Made by a program: the position numbers and the translations under genes
Shown: positions 8,787 to 17,640 of the stretch, piece by piece
How positions within the stretch are numbered: the first letter of the stretch is position 1
Layout of the letters: every line of letters begins with the position of its first letter
The notes under the pieces: model-generated
Database searches by the model: none
The model's input: only the letters and a program-made list of their open reading frames with translations
What the model was told of the DNA's origin: nothing
NCBI GenBank assembly: GCA_903893565.1
Contig: CAITMU010000037.1
Location: 60,101 to 124,100, forward strand
Reading direction: 5' to 3'
Source of the DNA: an uncultured beta proteobacterium
Lineage (GTDB): Bacteria; Pseudomonadota; Gammaproteobacteria; Burkholderiales; SG8-41
Length of the DNA stretch: 64,000 nucleotides

Positions 8787-10427
8787 TCATATCAGCGCAC
8801 CACTTAACTTCATCAGCTCAACTTTCATTCGATCAAAAACCCCGCTCCACTCCCCAAGTGTTTTTTGTCTAAACAAACGAACCGATGAATACCAAGGACT
8901 TTGCTCGGTCTCTAACATCCACCGCCAGTCAGGCACAAACTGAAGCAGTATCCACGTAGGCTTACCCAGAGCGGCACTTAAGTGAGGGATACTCGTACAG
9001 GTGCTAATGACCAAATCAAGGCTATCGATCAGGGCAGCCGTCTGGCTAAAATCGGTTAATTCTTCGCCAAAAAAAGGAAGGCCACTTTTCTCGAAGCCAC
9101 TACGATCGTTATCTTTTAGCTCTTTCTGTAGGCAAATAAATTCGAACAAATCCAAAGGCAGTGCGCTGAGTAATTGCTCAAATAAAAGACTTCGTTGAGT
9201 ATCTTTTTTGAAACTAGAATGACTGCTCCACGCAATCCCAATTCTTATTTTTTTCTTAGGCCCCAGCTTTTTTTGCCACTGAGATACTTGAATTTCATCA
9301 CTTTTAATGTAAGGGATTTCACAAGGAATGGAATGTAAAGTCGTCTTAAAAGCCAGTGGCAAACTTAATAATGGACAGTGGAAATCCAATTCAGGCAATG
9401 CTGAGCCTTTTTCAATAATGCGATCAATACCTTCTATACGGCTTAAAAGGGTCACCAGCGGCTTTTCTACCTCCAAGAAAACCCTGGCACCTCTTCGAGC
9501 GACTAACGAAGCATATCGACAAAATTGTATGGTGTCGCCAAATCCTTGCTCACTGTGAAGCAAAATAGTGCGATTTTCTAATGACTCTTCCCCAAGCCAT
9601 AGAGGGCAATTAAAAATTCGTTTCTGTTTAAAGCTTTCTAGTTTTTCATTTTTCCAACGCCATTCGTGCTCTTTAAAACCATTTTCCAAATCGCCACTCA
9701 ATAATAAAGCAAAAGATCGATTCCAATGGGCCTCGGAAAACTCTTGACTCAACCCAATGGCCTGCTCATAACTACTCAAAGCGTCTTTGATATTGCCTAA
9801 ATCCTGCAAGATAAGGCCGCGAGTGTTGTAGGCTAATGCATAGTCTTTTTTAATATCAATCGCTAGGTTACAACTCTTCAACGCTTGAGCGAATTGCCCT
9901 AGTTCCTGAAGAACAAGAGCACGGTTATTGTAGGCAACAAAAAAATCGTTTTTCAAATGAATGGCTTGGTTATAACTGGCCAAAGCTTCTTTTGCTCGAT
10001 TTAATTCCTGCAACACAAAACCACGGTTGTTATGCACCTCAGCAAAATCGTGTTTTAAGGCAATCGCTTTATCATAACTTTCTAGGGCCTGATCAAAAAG
10101 ACCGAGCTCTTTAAAAACAATCCCTTGATTACAAAAAACATGAGGATTATTTTTGTTGATTTTTATTACTTGTGAAAATAATTCTAGCGCTTTATCCCAT
10201 TGTTTTTTTTGTCCTGCAATAGCCCCTAAGAGTTGTATCGCATCGATGTTTTCAGGGCTCTTTTGCCGTATTTGTTCGTAAATGAAGCTCGCCTCATCTA
10301 ACTGCCCTTTATTGTGGAAAGCTAAACCATTTTGAATGAGGTGAGCTATCTCCTGATGCTCCACAAGAGTAAGGGCTGATTTCTTTTTTTCTTTTTTTAG
10401 ATTTTTGTTTTTACTTTTTTTGGACAC
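8787..10427 (-). CDS. TPR protein with C-terminal glycosyltransferase-like domain
   Basis: 546 residues. A lysine-rich N terminus is followed by about seven tetratricopeptide repeats (roughly residues 28-270) with the usual A..N.G......A...Y..AI pattern. A C-terminal domain (about 285-540) has the glycosyltransferase B-fold features seen in TPR-GT proteins: HSEQGFGDTIQFCRY, RIGIAWSSHSSF with TQRS, and near the end SPWYSSVRLFRQ. Such proteins are thought to modify proteins or surface polymers, but the acceptor here is unknown. The start is GTG and no good ribosome site is visible. Confidence 0.85.
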   Translation of the reverse strand: MSKKSKNKNLKKEKKKSALTLVEHQEIAHLIQNGLAFHNKGQLDEASFIYEQIRQKSPENIDAIQLLGAIAGQKKQWDKALELFSQVIKINKNNPHVFCNQGIVFKELGLFDQALESYDKAIALKHDFAEVHNNRGFVLQELNRAKEALASYNQAIHLKNDFFVAYNNRALVLQELGQFAQALKSCNLAIDIKKDYALAYNTRGLILQDLGNIKDALSSYEQAIGLSQEFSEAHWNRSFALLLSGDLENGFKEHEWRWKNEKLESFKQKRIFNCPLWLGEESLENRTILLHSEQGFGDTIQFCRYASLVARRGARVFLEVEKPLVTLLSRIEGIDRIIEKGSALPELDFHCPLLSLPLAFKTTLHSIPCEIPYIKSDEIQVSQWQKKLGPKKKIRIGIAWSSHSSFKKDTQRSLLFEQLLSALPLDLFEFICLQKELKDNDRSGFEKSGLPFFGEELTDFSQTAALIDSLDLVISTCTSIPHLSAALGKPTWILLQFVPDWRWMLETEQSPWYSSVRLFRQKTLGEWSGVFDRMKVELMKLSGALI

Positions 10428-10529
10428 GGAGCGGTTGACCTAGTGACGTCGTTTTATAACATGGAAAAAAATAATACCTAAGCACAGTAAGCATTGGCCG
10501 CAGCATTTCTTTAAATTCGGTCAAAAAAA

Positions 10530-11312
10530 TTAGTGCGCAGACCACCCACCATCGATACTAATATGGGTGCCCGTAATGGAGGCGGCCGCATCGGAGCAAA
10601 GAAAGAGAGCGCAAGAGGCGACTTGTTCCACAGTGACAAACTGTTTCGTGGGTTGAGCCGCCAACAAGACCTCTTGCTTAACTTGCTCAATAGTCATACC
10701 ACGGACTTTTGCAGTATCTGGGATTTGTCTCTCCACCAAAGCGGTTAACACATATCCGGGGCAAATCGCGTTGACCGTCACACCTTTGGTTGCAACCTCA
10801 AGGGCAATGGTTTTGGTGAATCCTAAAATTCCATGCTTAGAGGCCACGTAGGCTGACTTAAAAGGAGAGGCCACCAGTGCATGGGCTGAAGCCACATTGA
10901 TAATACGCCCCCAGCCCTTAGATTTCATGTAAGACACCGCCATACGAGTGGTATGAAAGGCTGAGGATAAATTAATCGCGATAATCGCATCCCACTTTGA
11001 CGCAGGAAATTCCTCAACCGGAGCCACATGTTGAATTCCCGCATTATTGACTAATATGTCGACTCCCCCTAATTGGGTCATCGCTTTTTTCATCATACAT
11101 TCAATCTGATCCGGTTGAGTCATATCCGCGGGGTCGTATAAAACAGTGACCCCGTATTTTGAAGCTAATGAGGCACGAATCACCTCAATTTCCTTCGCAT
11201 CCCCTAACCCATTGATAACAAGATTAATTCCTTCATTTGCCAATTTTTCGGCAATACCTAAACCAATCCCACTGGTTGAGCCCGTCACTAGTGCATTCTT
11301 ACCTTTTAACAT
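10530..11312 (-). CDS. bdhA: 3-hydroxybutyrate dehydrogenase (SDR family)
   Basis: 260 residues, the usual length. The enzyme interconverts (R)-3-hydroxybutyrate and acetoacetate with NAD in the cytoplasm, part of polyhydroxybutyrate and ketone-body turnover. Seen: TGSTSGIG at residues 10-17, NNAGIQHVAP at 89-98, and catalytic Ser142, Tyr155 and Lys159. The C-terminal GTHISIDGGWSAH ending is characteristic of 3-hydroxybutyrate dehydrogenases. No phasin or synthase gene lies nearby. Start at the ATG at 11312. Confidence 0.92.
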   Translation of the reverse strand: MLKGKNALVTGSTSGIGLGIAEKLANEGINLVINGLGDAKEIEVIRASLASKYGVTVLYDPADMTQPDQIECMMKKAMTQLGGVDILVNNAGIQHVAPVEEFPASKWDAIIAINLSSAFHTTRMAVSYMKSKGWGRIINVASAHALVASPFKSAYVASKHGILGFTKTIALEVATKGVTVNAICPGYVLTALVERQIPDTAKVRGMTIEQVKQEVLLAAQPTKQFVTVEQVASCALFLCSDAAASITGTHISIDGGWSAH

Positions 11313-11576
11313 GACATACCCCGATCCTTTAAAGGTTTATTGAATCATATTAAGAAAGAAAATTCTACCTACGCTGCCTGACTTAAAAATACCCTCTTTA
11401 CACTAGCCCAATACACCCCTACAGCCCATGCCCCGAATCCTCTTAAAGCCAAGCACTAATGAAAAAAACTGCTTATTTTTCAACTTTCAATGCACAATTT
11501 CTTGTAAAGTCTATCCCAATTAATAAAAACAAAAAAACAAAATCAAAGTAATCTAAAAGTTGGCAGGAGGTGCCCA

Positions 11577-12536
11577 TTGCGGTCTATCAATTCCTACGCT
11601 TTATTTTTTCTCATTCTTTTGAGTTGCTCTACCCTACAAGCCTTCCCAGACAAACCCCTACGTCTTGTCATCGGGTCTGTTCCCGGCGGTGGCAATGATC
11701 TAGTGGGAAGATTACTGGCTCACAAACTTTTTGAAAATCTAGGCCAGCAAGTGGTCGTCGATAACCGTGGGGGGGCCAACGGGATGATCGGCATGGAGGC
11801 CGTCGCAAAATCAGTACCGGATGGTTATACCTTATATATGGGTACGGCAGGACATTTAAGTGTCAACCAAGCCCTGTATGCCAAGATGCCCTTTAATGTG
11901 CAAAGAGACTTCATCGCCTTAACGCAACCCGTGGCATTGCCATTTCTTGTTTACTTACACCCTTCTATAGCCGTTAAAAATTTAAAAGATCTCGTAAATT
12001 ACGCTCAATCGAATCCAGGAAAAATGACTTGGTCTTCTTCAGGCAACGGGGGATTACCTCACCTGACTGGTGCACTTTTAAACTTAACGGCCAACATCAA
12101 TACGCAACGTATTCCCTACAAAGGCAGTGGTCCCGCCTTTAATGATCTGATTGCCGGTCGTGTGAACTATTGCATAGAAGCGGTTTCCATCGGATTGCAA
12201 CAAGTCAAAGCCGGCAAATTACTGGCGCTGGCAACGAGTGGGGCGAAACGTCTATCGATCTTGCCAGAGGTCATGACGTTAAATGAGACTTATCCTGGAC
12301 TGATTGTCTTAAATTGGTATGGGATAATGCTGCCTGCAGGCGTCTCCAAAGACAGAGTCAATCGTCTTTACTCAGAGATTGCCAAAATTCTTGCCCAAAC
12401 CGAAACGGTTGATAAACTAACGAGCTACGGATTTGATACGGTTCAGAGCACGCCTGAAGAATTTAGCCAATTCAGACTCAAAGAAGAAAAACGTTGGGCA
12501 AAAGTCATTCATCAGGCTCATATTCAAGCCGATTAA
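11577..12536 (+). CDS. Bug/TctC-family periplasmic solute-binding receptor
   Basis: 319 residues from a TTG start at 11577 that has GGAGG six nt upstream; no ATG in the right place exists. The signal peptide ends near LQAF, followed by PDKPLRLVIGSVPGGGND, VVDNRGGANGMIG, the central TWSSSGNGGLPHLTG and RIPYKGSG. These are Bug/TctC signatures. It is monocistronic with bdhA diverging upstream. Ligand unknown; third Bug receptor in the window. Confidence 0.93.
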   Translation: MRSINSYALFFLILLSCSTLQAFPDKPLRLVIGSVPGGGNDLVGRLLAHKLFENLGQQVVVDNRGGANGMIGMEAVAKSVPDGYTLYMGTAGHLSVNQALYAKMPFNVQRDFIALTQPVALPFLVYLHPSIAVKNLKDLVNYAQSNPGKMTWSSSGNGGLPHLTGALLNLTANINTQRIPYKGSGPAFNDLIAGRVNYCIEAVSIGLQQVKAGKLLALATSGAKRLSILPEVMTLNETYPGLIVLNWYGIMLPAGVSKDRVNRLYSEIAKILAQTETVDKLTSYGFDTVQSTPEEFSQFRLKEEKRWAKVIHQAHIQAD

Positions 12537-12571
12537 ATGTCTTTTGCGAGCAGTCACATAAAAACGATTTT

Positions 12572-12979
12572 TTAAGGTTTATTCGCACCAATCCATGGAT
12601 GATCAGCGATATCAAACAAACAATTTTCAAAACCTTTAAATTTATCTGAACGCTTAGGCCGATAGTTCACCTCAGTCGCCTCCTCGGGCAACTCATCATA
12701 CGGCACGGCCCCATTATCCAAACATTTTTGCGCCGTACCCTCCAAATCCTCCACATACACCCCAAAATGATGAGGACCCGTAAAATTTAACCCTCTATCG
12801 ATTTGATCTTGCTTAAAATAAAGCACCGAGATGTTAATGGCGCCATCGGTTAGTACGACGCCCCTCGCACGTGGATTATCCAAGCGTTTTACTTCCGTAA
12901 ATCCAAACACTTTTTTGTAAAAATCAGCTTGTTTTTCAGGGTCTTGGCTAGCAATGGCTAAATGTTGAATTCGGGCCAT
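12572..12979 (-). CDS. VOC-family (glyoxalase/bleomycin-resistance-like) protein
   Basis: 135 residues, one vicinal-oxygen-chelate domain of two beta-alpha-beta-beta-beta modules. Potential metal ligands are His6 in RIQHLAIAS and the His in GPHHFGVYVED; the family usually uses His and Glu. AGGA lies 8 nt before the ATG. VOC proteins include lyases, dioxygenases and epimerases, and I cannot choose between them. It stands alone and converges on the Bug gene at 11577. Confidence 0.82.
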   Translation of the reverse strand: MARIQHLAIASQDPEKQADFYKKVFGFTEVKRLDNPRARGVVLTDGAINISVLYFKQDQIDRGLNFTGPHHFGVYVEDLEGTAQKCLDNGAVPYDELPEEATEVNYRPKRSDKFKGFENCLFDIADHPWIGANKP

Positions 12980-13271
12980 GAGGGTTCCTATTAGGTTATT
13001 ATCGTTATGAGTCTAAAAAGGCTTTATTTTCATTTTGCAATATATAATTTAAGCTCTAAGGCGTCAAGTTTAGGGATCATTCATTCACGTTTTTTTTAAC
13101 TTTGATGTGCCTTATTCATTTACATGGATCCAAGCACTTTTTCTCTTACAATAGCTTTGTATTTTTTTGACTCTTCGCTCCTCGCAACGATCTGCACGCC
13201 GCTGATAAAGACTCGCCCCTTTACCCCCAAGACAGATTCTTTTTACCCATTAAAAAAATGAAGTTTAAAAA

Positions 13272-13748
13272 ATGACTCTATTTAAAATCGCGATTGTTAT
13301 GCTTTTAAGTTTATTAGGGTTACAGGCTCAAGCGCTATCCTTTAACGTTCCAAAAATGTTCATTGATTCGGCTATTCAAAAAAAATTTCCTATCAATAAA
13401 TATACTCTGAGCATTGATAAACCCACCTTAAGCTTTCGAAAAGAACTTCAAAAAATATCCCTATGCGGCACCTGGTCGAACAGTCTTGCCAAAATACAAG
13501 GTGATTTTTGTGTCAATTTAAAGCCGGTCTGGAATAAGGGGGTGGGAGAAGTTCAAATATCGAATTTAAATATTGAAAAATTTAATACCCAAGACGGACA
13601 CGAACTCCCCTCCCATGTCTCGCAACTATTAAATACCACTATTTTAAAATTACTCGATGGCAAAGGCATTTATCACATGCCTGAGATGATTGGTAAGCAT
13701 TTAGAAAACATTGAAGTCGATGAAAATAGCATCAAGCTTATTTTCTAA
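13272..13748 (+). CDS. Exported DUF1439/YceB-like protein
   Basis: 158 residues with a signal peptide (residues 1-21, ending LQAQA). The mature part has alternating hydrophobic strands, FNVPKMFIDSAIQKKFP near the start and HMPEMIGKHLENIEVDEN near the end, resembling YceB-type lipid-binding proteins (TULIP-like fold). Unlike E. coli YceB it has no lipobox cysteine and should be soluble in the periplasm. The family call rests on overall pattern only. Confidence 0.6.
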   Translation: MTLFKIAIVMLLSLLGLQAQALSFNVPKMFIDSAIQKKFPINKYTLSIDKPTLSFRKELQKISLCGTWSNSLAKIQGDFCVNLKPVWNKGVGEVQISNLNIEKFNTQDGHELPSHVSQLLNTTILKLLDGKGIYHMPEMIGKHLENIEVDENSIKLIF

Positions 13749-13871
13749 AACATTGCACCTCGATTAATCGACTCATGCCGATTAATTTTCACTCATGCTT
13801 TTGCAACGCGCTGCGTTGTAGAACAAAAAAGTGCAGCAAGAATGAATAATCTTGCCTTGATAACCTAATAA

Positions 13872-14543
13872 TTAGGGAGCATTGACCATTATTTGCAAAG
13901 CATAGAGTTCCGTTTCTGACACGCTGCTGCAACCTTGAGCCACCAGCACAGATTCAGAAAACCATTGGGTCGCTGCATTTTCTAGCGCTAGCCTTGAAAC
14001 ACCTTCTAGGACAACAACCCCATTGGGGATGACCGTCGGTCTTCCCTGACGCTCCACAGGCACTTCACGACTAGCCGCCGTATCTGCCTGCAACCAATGA
14101 GCTCCCATAATCTCTGGGTTTTCAGCAATTTGGGGCAAGGCCTTATTTTTCAAATATTGCTCCCATTGCGTTTCAGCGCCAGGATGCGGCTCAAACCGAA
14201 GAGTCATCGCATAGCCACCGACTCCAATGCCAAAGCTCGCCTTCACCTGACACAGGCCGCGTATGCTATTTTTGATAACAGGGGTTGTTCGTTGGGTCAA
14301 TGCACTGGGTCGGTTGGCCTTTGCCAAATAATCCTGCCCGGTCAGTACCGTCAGGTCTTTGACTTCATAAATAATTAAAAAATCTCTTTTCGCCTGTATC
14401 GACAAATAGCGTCGGCCTCGTATAAATCCATGAATCGCCACGCGCCCCAACATGTGCTCACGGCAATGCCATTCGTAGTAAGCCATTCGATGCTCAGGAG
14501 CCACATCACTCCAATTAATCATAACGCCTGAACCTGCTAACAT
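13872..14543 (-). CDS. Hypothetical protein, possible tandem dimeric alpha/beta barrel
   Basis: 223 residues. The N-terminal half holds YYEWHCREHMLGRVAIHGF followed by RGRRY, a pattern of betaproteobacterial proteins that look like EthD/Dabb-type ferredoxin-like barrels; the second half (about 115-220) appears to be a second similar module. GGAG lies 7 nt before the ATG at 14543, favouring that start over Met8. Function unknown; such proteins often lie beside Bug genes and catabolic clusters, which fits this genome. Confidence 0.65.
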   Translation of the reverse strand: MLAGSGVMINWSDVAPEHRMAYYEWHCREHMLGRVAIHGFIRGRRYLSIQAKRDFLIIYEVKDLTVLTGQDYLAKANRPSALTQRTTPVIKNSIRGLCQVKASFGIGVGGYAMTLRFEPHPGAETQWEQYLKNKALPQIAENPEIMGAHWLQADTAASREVPVERQGRPTVIPNGVVVLEGVSRLALENAATQWFSESVLVAQGCSSVSETELYALQIMVNAP

Positions 14544-14578
14544 GGGTATGCTCCGTGTGTATTACATCGATAATAAAT

Positions 14579-15142
14579 CTAATCCAGATATTCAAACAAA
14601 CGAACGACTTTTTTCACGTCTTTTGTACTTTGAGCAATCCGAGTCGCCGATTCGGCCTCAGCTTTTTTTACCGATCCCATCAAATAAACGACGCCATTGT
14701 CGGTGGTGACTTTAACCCAAACGGGTTTAAACTTTCCTTCTGAAAAAAATCGAGCATTAATCGTTGTGGATATTACATTATCATTAAGTCTGGATCGGGT
14801 AGAACTAGGCATAGCGATTTGCAATTCATTATAAACACGAACGACATTTTGCACCCCTTTAGCAATGCGTTCCGCGAGATCCTTTTCAGACTGACTCGCC
14901 GCCTCACCCGTTAACAAGACCGTACGATTAAAAGTTAACACATTCACGTGATTGAGTGCTGCCGTTTCTCCAATTCTGCCAGACACCGTATGTGAAATGA
15001 CATTATCTTCGGTAATGGTTCCAATCGTTCTTCTATCTTCCACCGCCATGATAAATCCCCCACCCCCACCAATAACGGTGGCCATACAGCCTCCTAAAAT
15101 GGGCAACAAAATACAAATAACCAGTAAAAATTTTTTGCTCAT
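14579..15142 (-). CDS. BON-domain outer-membrane lipoprotein (DolP/OsmY-like)
   Basis: 187 residues from the ATG at 15142, chosen because it begins a lipoprotein signal (lipobox LGGC, Cys19) and has AAGGTAG upstream; an in-frame ATG at 15205 would place a non-signal extension before it. Two BON domains follow, at about 45-115 and 120-187, each with the NVLTFNRTVLLTGEA / DNGVVYLMGSV type strand. DolP-like lipoproteins bind anionic phospholipid and maintain outer-membrane integrity. The second domain ends the protein, as in DolP. Confidence 0.85.
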   Translation of the reverse strand: MSKKFLLVICILLPILGGCMATVIGGGGGFIMAVEDRRTIGTITEDNVISHTVSGRIGETAALNHVNVLTFNRTVLLTGEAASQSEKDLAERIAKGVQNVVRVYNELQIAMPSSTRSRLNDNVISTTINARFFSEGKFKPVWVKVTTDNGVVYLMGSVKKAEAESATRIAQSTKDVKKVVRLFEYLD

Positions 15143-15705
15143 GATGTCTACCTTAAAAATTGAGTCGATGAATTTAATCCATAACACTGTATCTAACAAC
15201 CTCATACTTTATCTATTGGCAACGGATCTATCACGCGCTTTAAGACTCCCCTCTAGGAAGTTCATTTTGATTAATTATTAGAACCTAAAAACCGAATGTT
15301 ACAGTAAACCAATCAACAAATATAACAAATTTACACTACGTAGAAACCTTTGCAATTGAGGCCATACTCTCACGTTATGGCTTTTATAGTTCCAATGCGA
15401 AAACCTGCTACGACTTTACTCTCCGATGCTTTTTTACCCTCGGTATTTAATGAGAAATTTTTAATTTCGGAAGTCTTAATGACGAAGGTGAATCACCCCT
15501 GCCTGAAGAGACATGAACGACGGGCTTTCTCGCGCAATACTTTGATGAATAAATGAATTGCTAGGCTACGTTGCGCGCCCTGTGTGGAAAAATGACTGGG
15601 TTGCATTCGAGTCAGAAAATTAGGAGCGGTTTCGGGTTGGACAAAACATGCTAATCTTTACGTATTCGAATCGGTCGAATCCAGAAACCCAAAGTGGGGT
15701 TACTT

Positions 15706-15816
15706 ATGAAAACAGCAACCCTGTTTTTGACGCGTGGACAGACGTTGTTGTGCGTAAACGACTACATGCTTCCGGGGTCGTCCAATGTTGCCAAACGCTT
15801 ATGGCCCATCATCTAA
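15706..15816 (+). CDS. Candidate small protein, 36 residues
   Basis: An ATG frame begins MKTATLFLTRGQTLL and ends with its TAA one base before the terminator hairpin at 15817. GTGGGG lies 6 nt upstream as a weak ribosome site. The position directly before a terminator is the main argument for a transcript here. It could instead be chance within an untranslated region. Not recognised. Confidence 0.25.
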   Translation: MKTATLFLTRGQTLLCVNDYMLPGSSNVAKRLWPII

Positions 15817-15845
15817 TAAAAAAACCACCCTCGGTGGTTTTTTTA
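15817..15845. terminator. Bidirectional rho-independent terminator
   Basis: Stem AAAACCACC/GGTGGTTTT with a CTC loop, flanked by A run on the left and T run on the right, so it can act on both strands. It lies 20 nt past the stop of the CHRD gene. Confidence 0.85.
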
Positions 15846-15864
15846 TTCGTTATTTCAAAACCCC

Positions 15865-16311
15865 TTACTTCGATTTTTGAACTTGGCCTCGGATTTCACC
15901 GGAAGGATTGGCCTTCGTATGTAAATTCACATACCAGTTACCCGCCAAAAGATCAGCTGCTTGATCTGCGGTAATGTTAGCCTGCCCGGTAATCGGACTG
16001 ACTAAACTGCCTTTAAAAGGAACCGCTACACCGGCGTTCTTTCCTGCAGGAGCTGGCCCATGTATGTGAGCGGCGGACACGTCACCAGATAAATCTGAAT
16101 AGGTCACTACCCACTTTAATTCATTGGTCTCGGTATTTAAACTGCCTTCCATCGTACCCATTCCAGGACCCTCTTTTGCAGGCACTTCTTGATTACCCAT
16201 CATATGAGCGCTTAACGCAACGATTTCCGCTTGCACAGAATAAGTCCATGCACTCACCACTATTAATAAACCAATAGACAGATAATTACTTAATTTTGTA
16301 GCTTTAAACAT
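15865..16311 (-). CDS. Exported CHRD-domain protein
   Basis: 148 residues with a signal peptide (about 1-28, ending VQAE). One CHRD domain follows: LSAHMMGNQEVPA, then AAHIHGPAPAGKNAGV and the end WYVNLHTKANPSGEIRGQV. CHRD domains are found in chordin and in many bacterial exported proteins of unknown role; the conserved His residues suggest metal binding. AGGAGAG lies about 8 nt before the ATG. Transcribed alone and closed by the terminator at 15817-15845. Confidence 0.87.
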   Translation of the reverse strand: MFKATKLSNYLSIGLLIVVSAWTYSVQAEIVALSAHMMGNQEVPAKEGPGMGTMEGSLNTETNELKWVVTYSDLSGDVSAAHIHGPAPAGKNAGVAVPFKGSLVSPITGQANITADQAADLLAGNWYVNLHTKANPSGEIRGQVQKSK

Positions 16312-16477
16312 TGCGAAGCTCTCCTATATTAAAAATGTGTTCACCACGGATCAACTGTATGTGGTCGAAGACAGTGTGATCAAGTTTTCCGCTTTTTGCA
16401 AATCGAATGACAAATTTGATATTTTGTCGTTACGCTCGTAGCAAAACCCATCAAGAATAAGGTGAGTTTTTTTAACA

Positions 16478-16504
16478 ATTAACCCTTAATGAATAAGGGT
16501 TAAT
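16478..16504. promoter_or_regulatory. Perfect 11-bp inverted repeat upstream of the CHRD gene
   Basis: ATTAACCCTTA / TAAGGGTTAAT with a 5-nt centre. No T run follows on either strand, so it looks more like a regulator site than a terminator. It lies 167 nt upstream of the CHRD start and 66 nt past the SCO stop. Confidence 0.4.
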
Positions 16505-16569
16505 GACCAGTCCTTTGGCCCTTGAAACACTTTAGCTTCATACCATTAACGATATAGGGACTAAAAAAA

Positions 16570-17193
16570 CTAAGCTTCGTGGATCAATTTTTTTAAATCA
16601 TGCCGAATATCGGAGGTCGAAGCCGCCGGTTGTATAAAAAGGCGTAAGCGACCATCAGGCCCAAAAACATAACCGTAGGCAGAGTGATCTAAAGTGTAGT
16701 TATCTTTACCTAAAGGTATTTTTTGATACGAAATTCGAAATTGCTTGGCTATGGCACGCGTTTGCAATTCATCCCCACGCAATCCCAGAAACAAGGGATG
16801 AAACGCTGTTAAATACCCTCCCAAAAGAATAGGGGTATCTCTTTGCGGATCGAGGGTCATAAAAAGCACCTGTATGCTAGAGGCATCTCCCCCCATTCCC
16901 CGTAATACCATGGCTAATTTGGCTAACAACGTCGGACAATCGTAAGGGCAAGACGTCAATCCAAAAAAGATTAAGACCGCTTTACCCTTAAACTGCGTGA
17001 GCCTACACGGCTTACCATGATGGTCTTTTAAGTCAAACCCATGAATACCCAATCCGGCCTCTGTCACATCACTCGTGCGAAAGGGCTCGGCTGCGGCTAA
17101 AACAGTAAAAGGGGCGAACACCAAACCGCCCACCAAAACTTGTAAGTATCGGCGTCGATTCAAAATCGGTGCCCGTTGCTTCCCATTTTTCAA
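16570..17193 (-). CDS. SCO1/SenC-family copper chaperone-like protein
   Basis: 207 residues with a membrane anchor or signal (about 15-35) and a thioredoxin fold. The CxxxC copper motif is Cys82-Cys86 (SCPYDC) and the third ligand His170 (LDHSAYGYVF), so all three SCO copper ligands are present. These proteins deliver copper to, or reduce, the CuA site of cytochrome oxidase. The start is TTG at 17193; GAGG lies about 10 nt upstream. No oxidase genes are in the window. Confidence 0.88.
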   Translation of the reverse strand: MKNGKQRAPILNRRRYLQVLVGGLVFAPFTVLAAAEPFRTSDVTEAGLGIHGFDLKDHHGKPCRLTQFKGKAVLIFFGLTSCPYDCPTLLAKLAMVLRGMGGDASSIQVLFMTLDPQRDTPILLGGYLTAFHPLFLGLRGDELQTRAIAKQFRISYQKIPLGKDNYTLDHSAYGYVFGPDGRLRLFIQPAASTSDIRHDLKKLIHEA

Positions 17194-17640
17194 TTCTCAA
17201 AAGCCTCATTATCAATCATCACAGAAAGTCTACCGGCGCTACCCGCATTATTTAGGCCACTATTAGCCAATCCCTGAGTACCCATCCTTGCAACAGCCAA
17301 GCCATGCCTCAGATTAGAAATACGGGCTGACTGGGTCCATGGATGTAATGGGAAATCTTTAATTTCATGGTTACGAATTGGTTGACAACCGCCAGACAAA
17401 CAGGACCCACCCGTTCACCAATGGCCTAAATTTTGCCATCCACGTCATTGGCGATCATCGGATTACGGGGGATAGGCATGAGCCATTGAGTAGACCAAAT
17501 TTGGGTCTTGGTGTCAAACACACATTTTTAAGCGACCACACGAAGCAAAATAAAAAAATGACAAAGTTTTGCATTACAATCTTCTACTAGAAAGAATAAA
17601 AAACGATCCCTTCATCCTCAAAAATTAAAAAAGGAAAATC
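17194..17640. other. 447-nt gap, no recognisable gene
   Basis: A short frame on the minus strand (17399-17190) overlaps the SCO start by 4 nt and contains AGSAGRLSVMIDNEAF, but I do not recognise it and it lacks a ribosome site. AAAGGA lies before the hydrolase ATG at 17641. Confidence 0.35.

Larger units (their letters stand above)
15206..15864. other. 659-nt gap with one possible small gene
   Basis: No recognisable long gene. A 36-codon frame ends directly at a strong hairpin (both listed separately). The rest, including a short frame around 15479-15555, has no ribosome site or familiar motif. Confidence 0.4.

Noticed and set aside
13803..13819. CAACGC-GCT-GCGTTG hairpin as a terminator
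   Set aside because: No T run on the right side for either neighbour gene; may be a chance palindrome between convergent genes.
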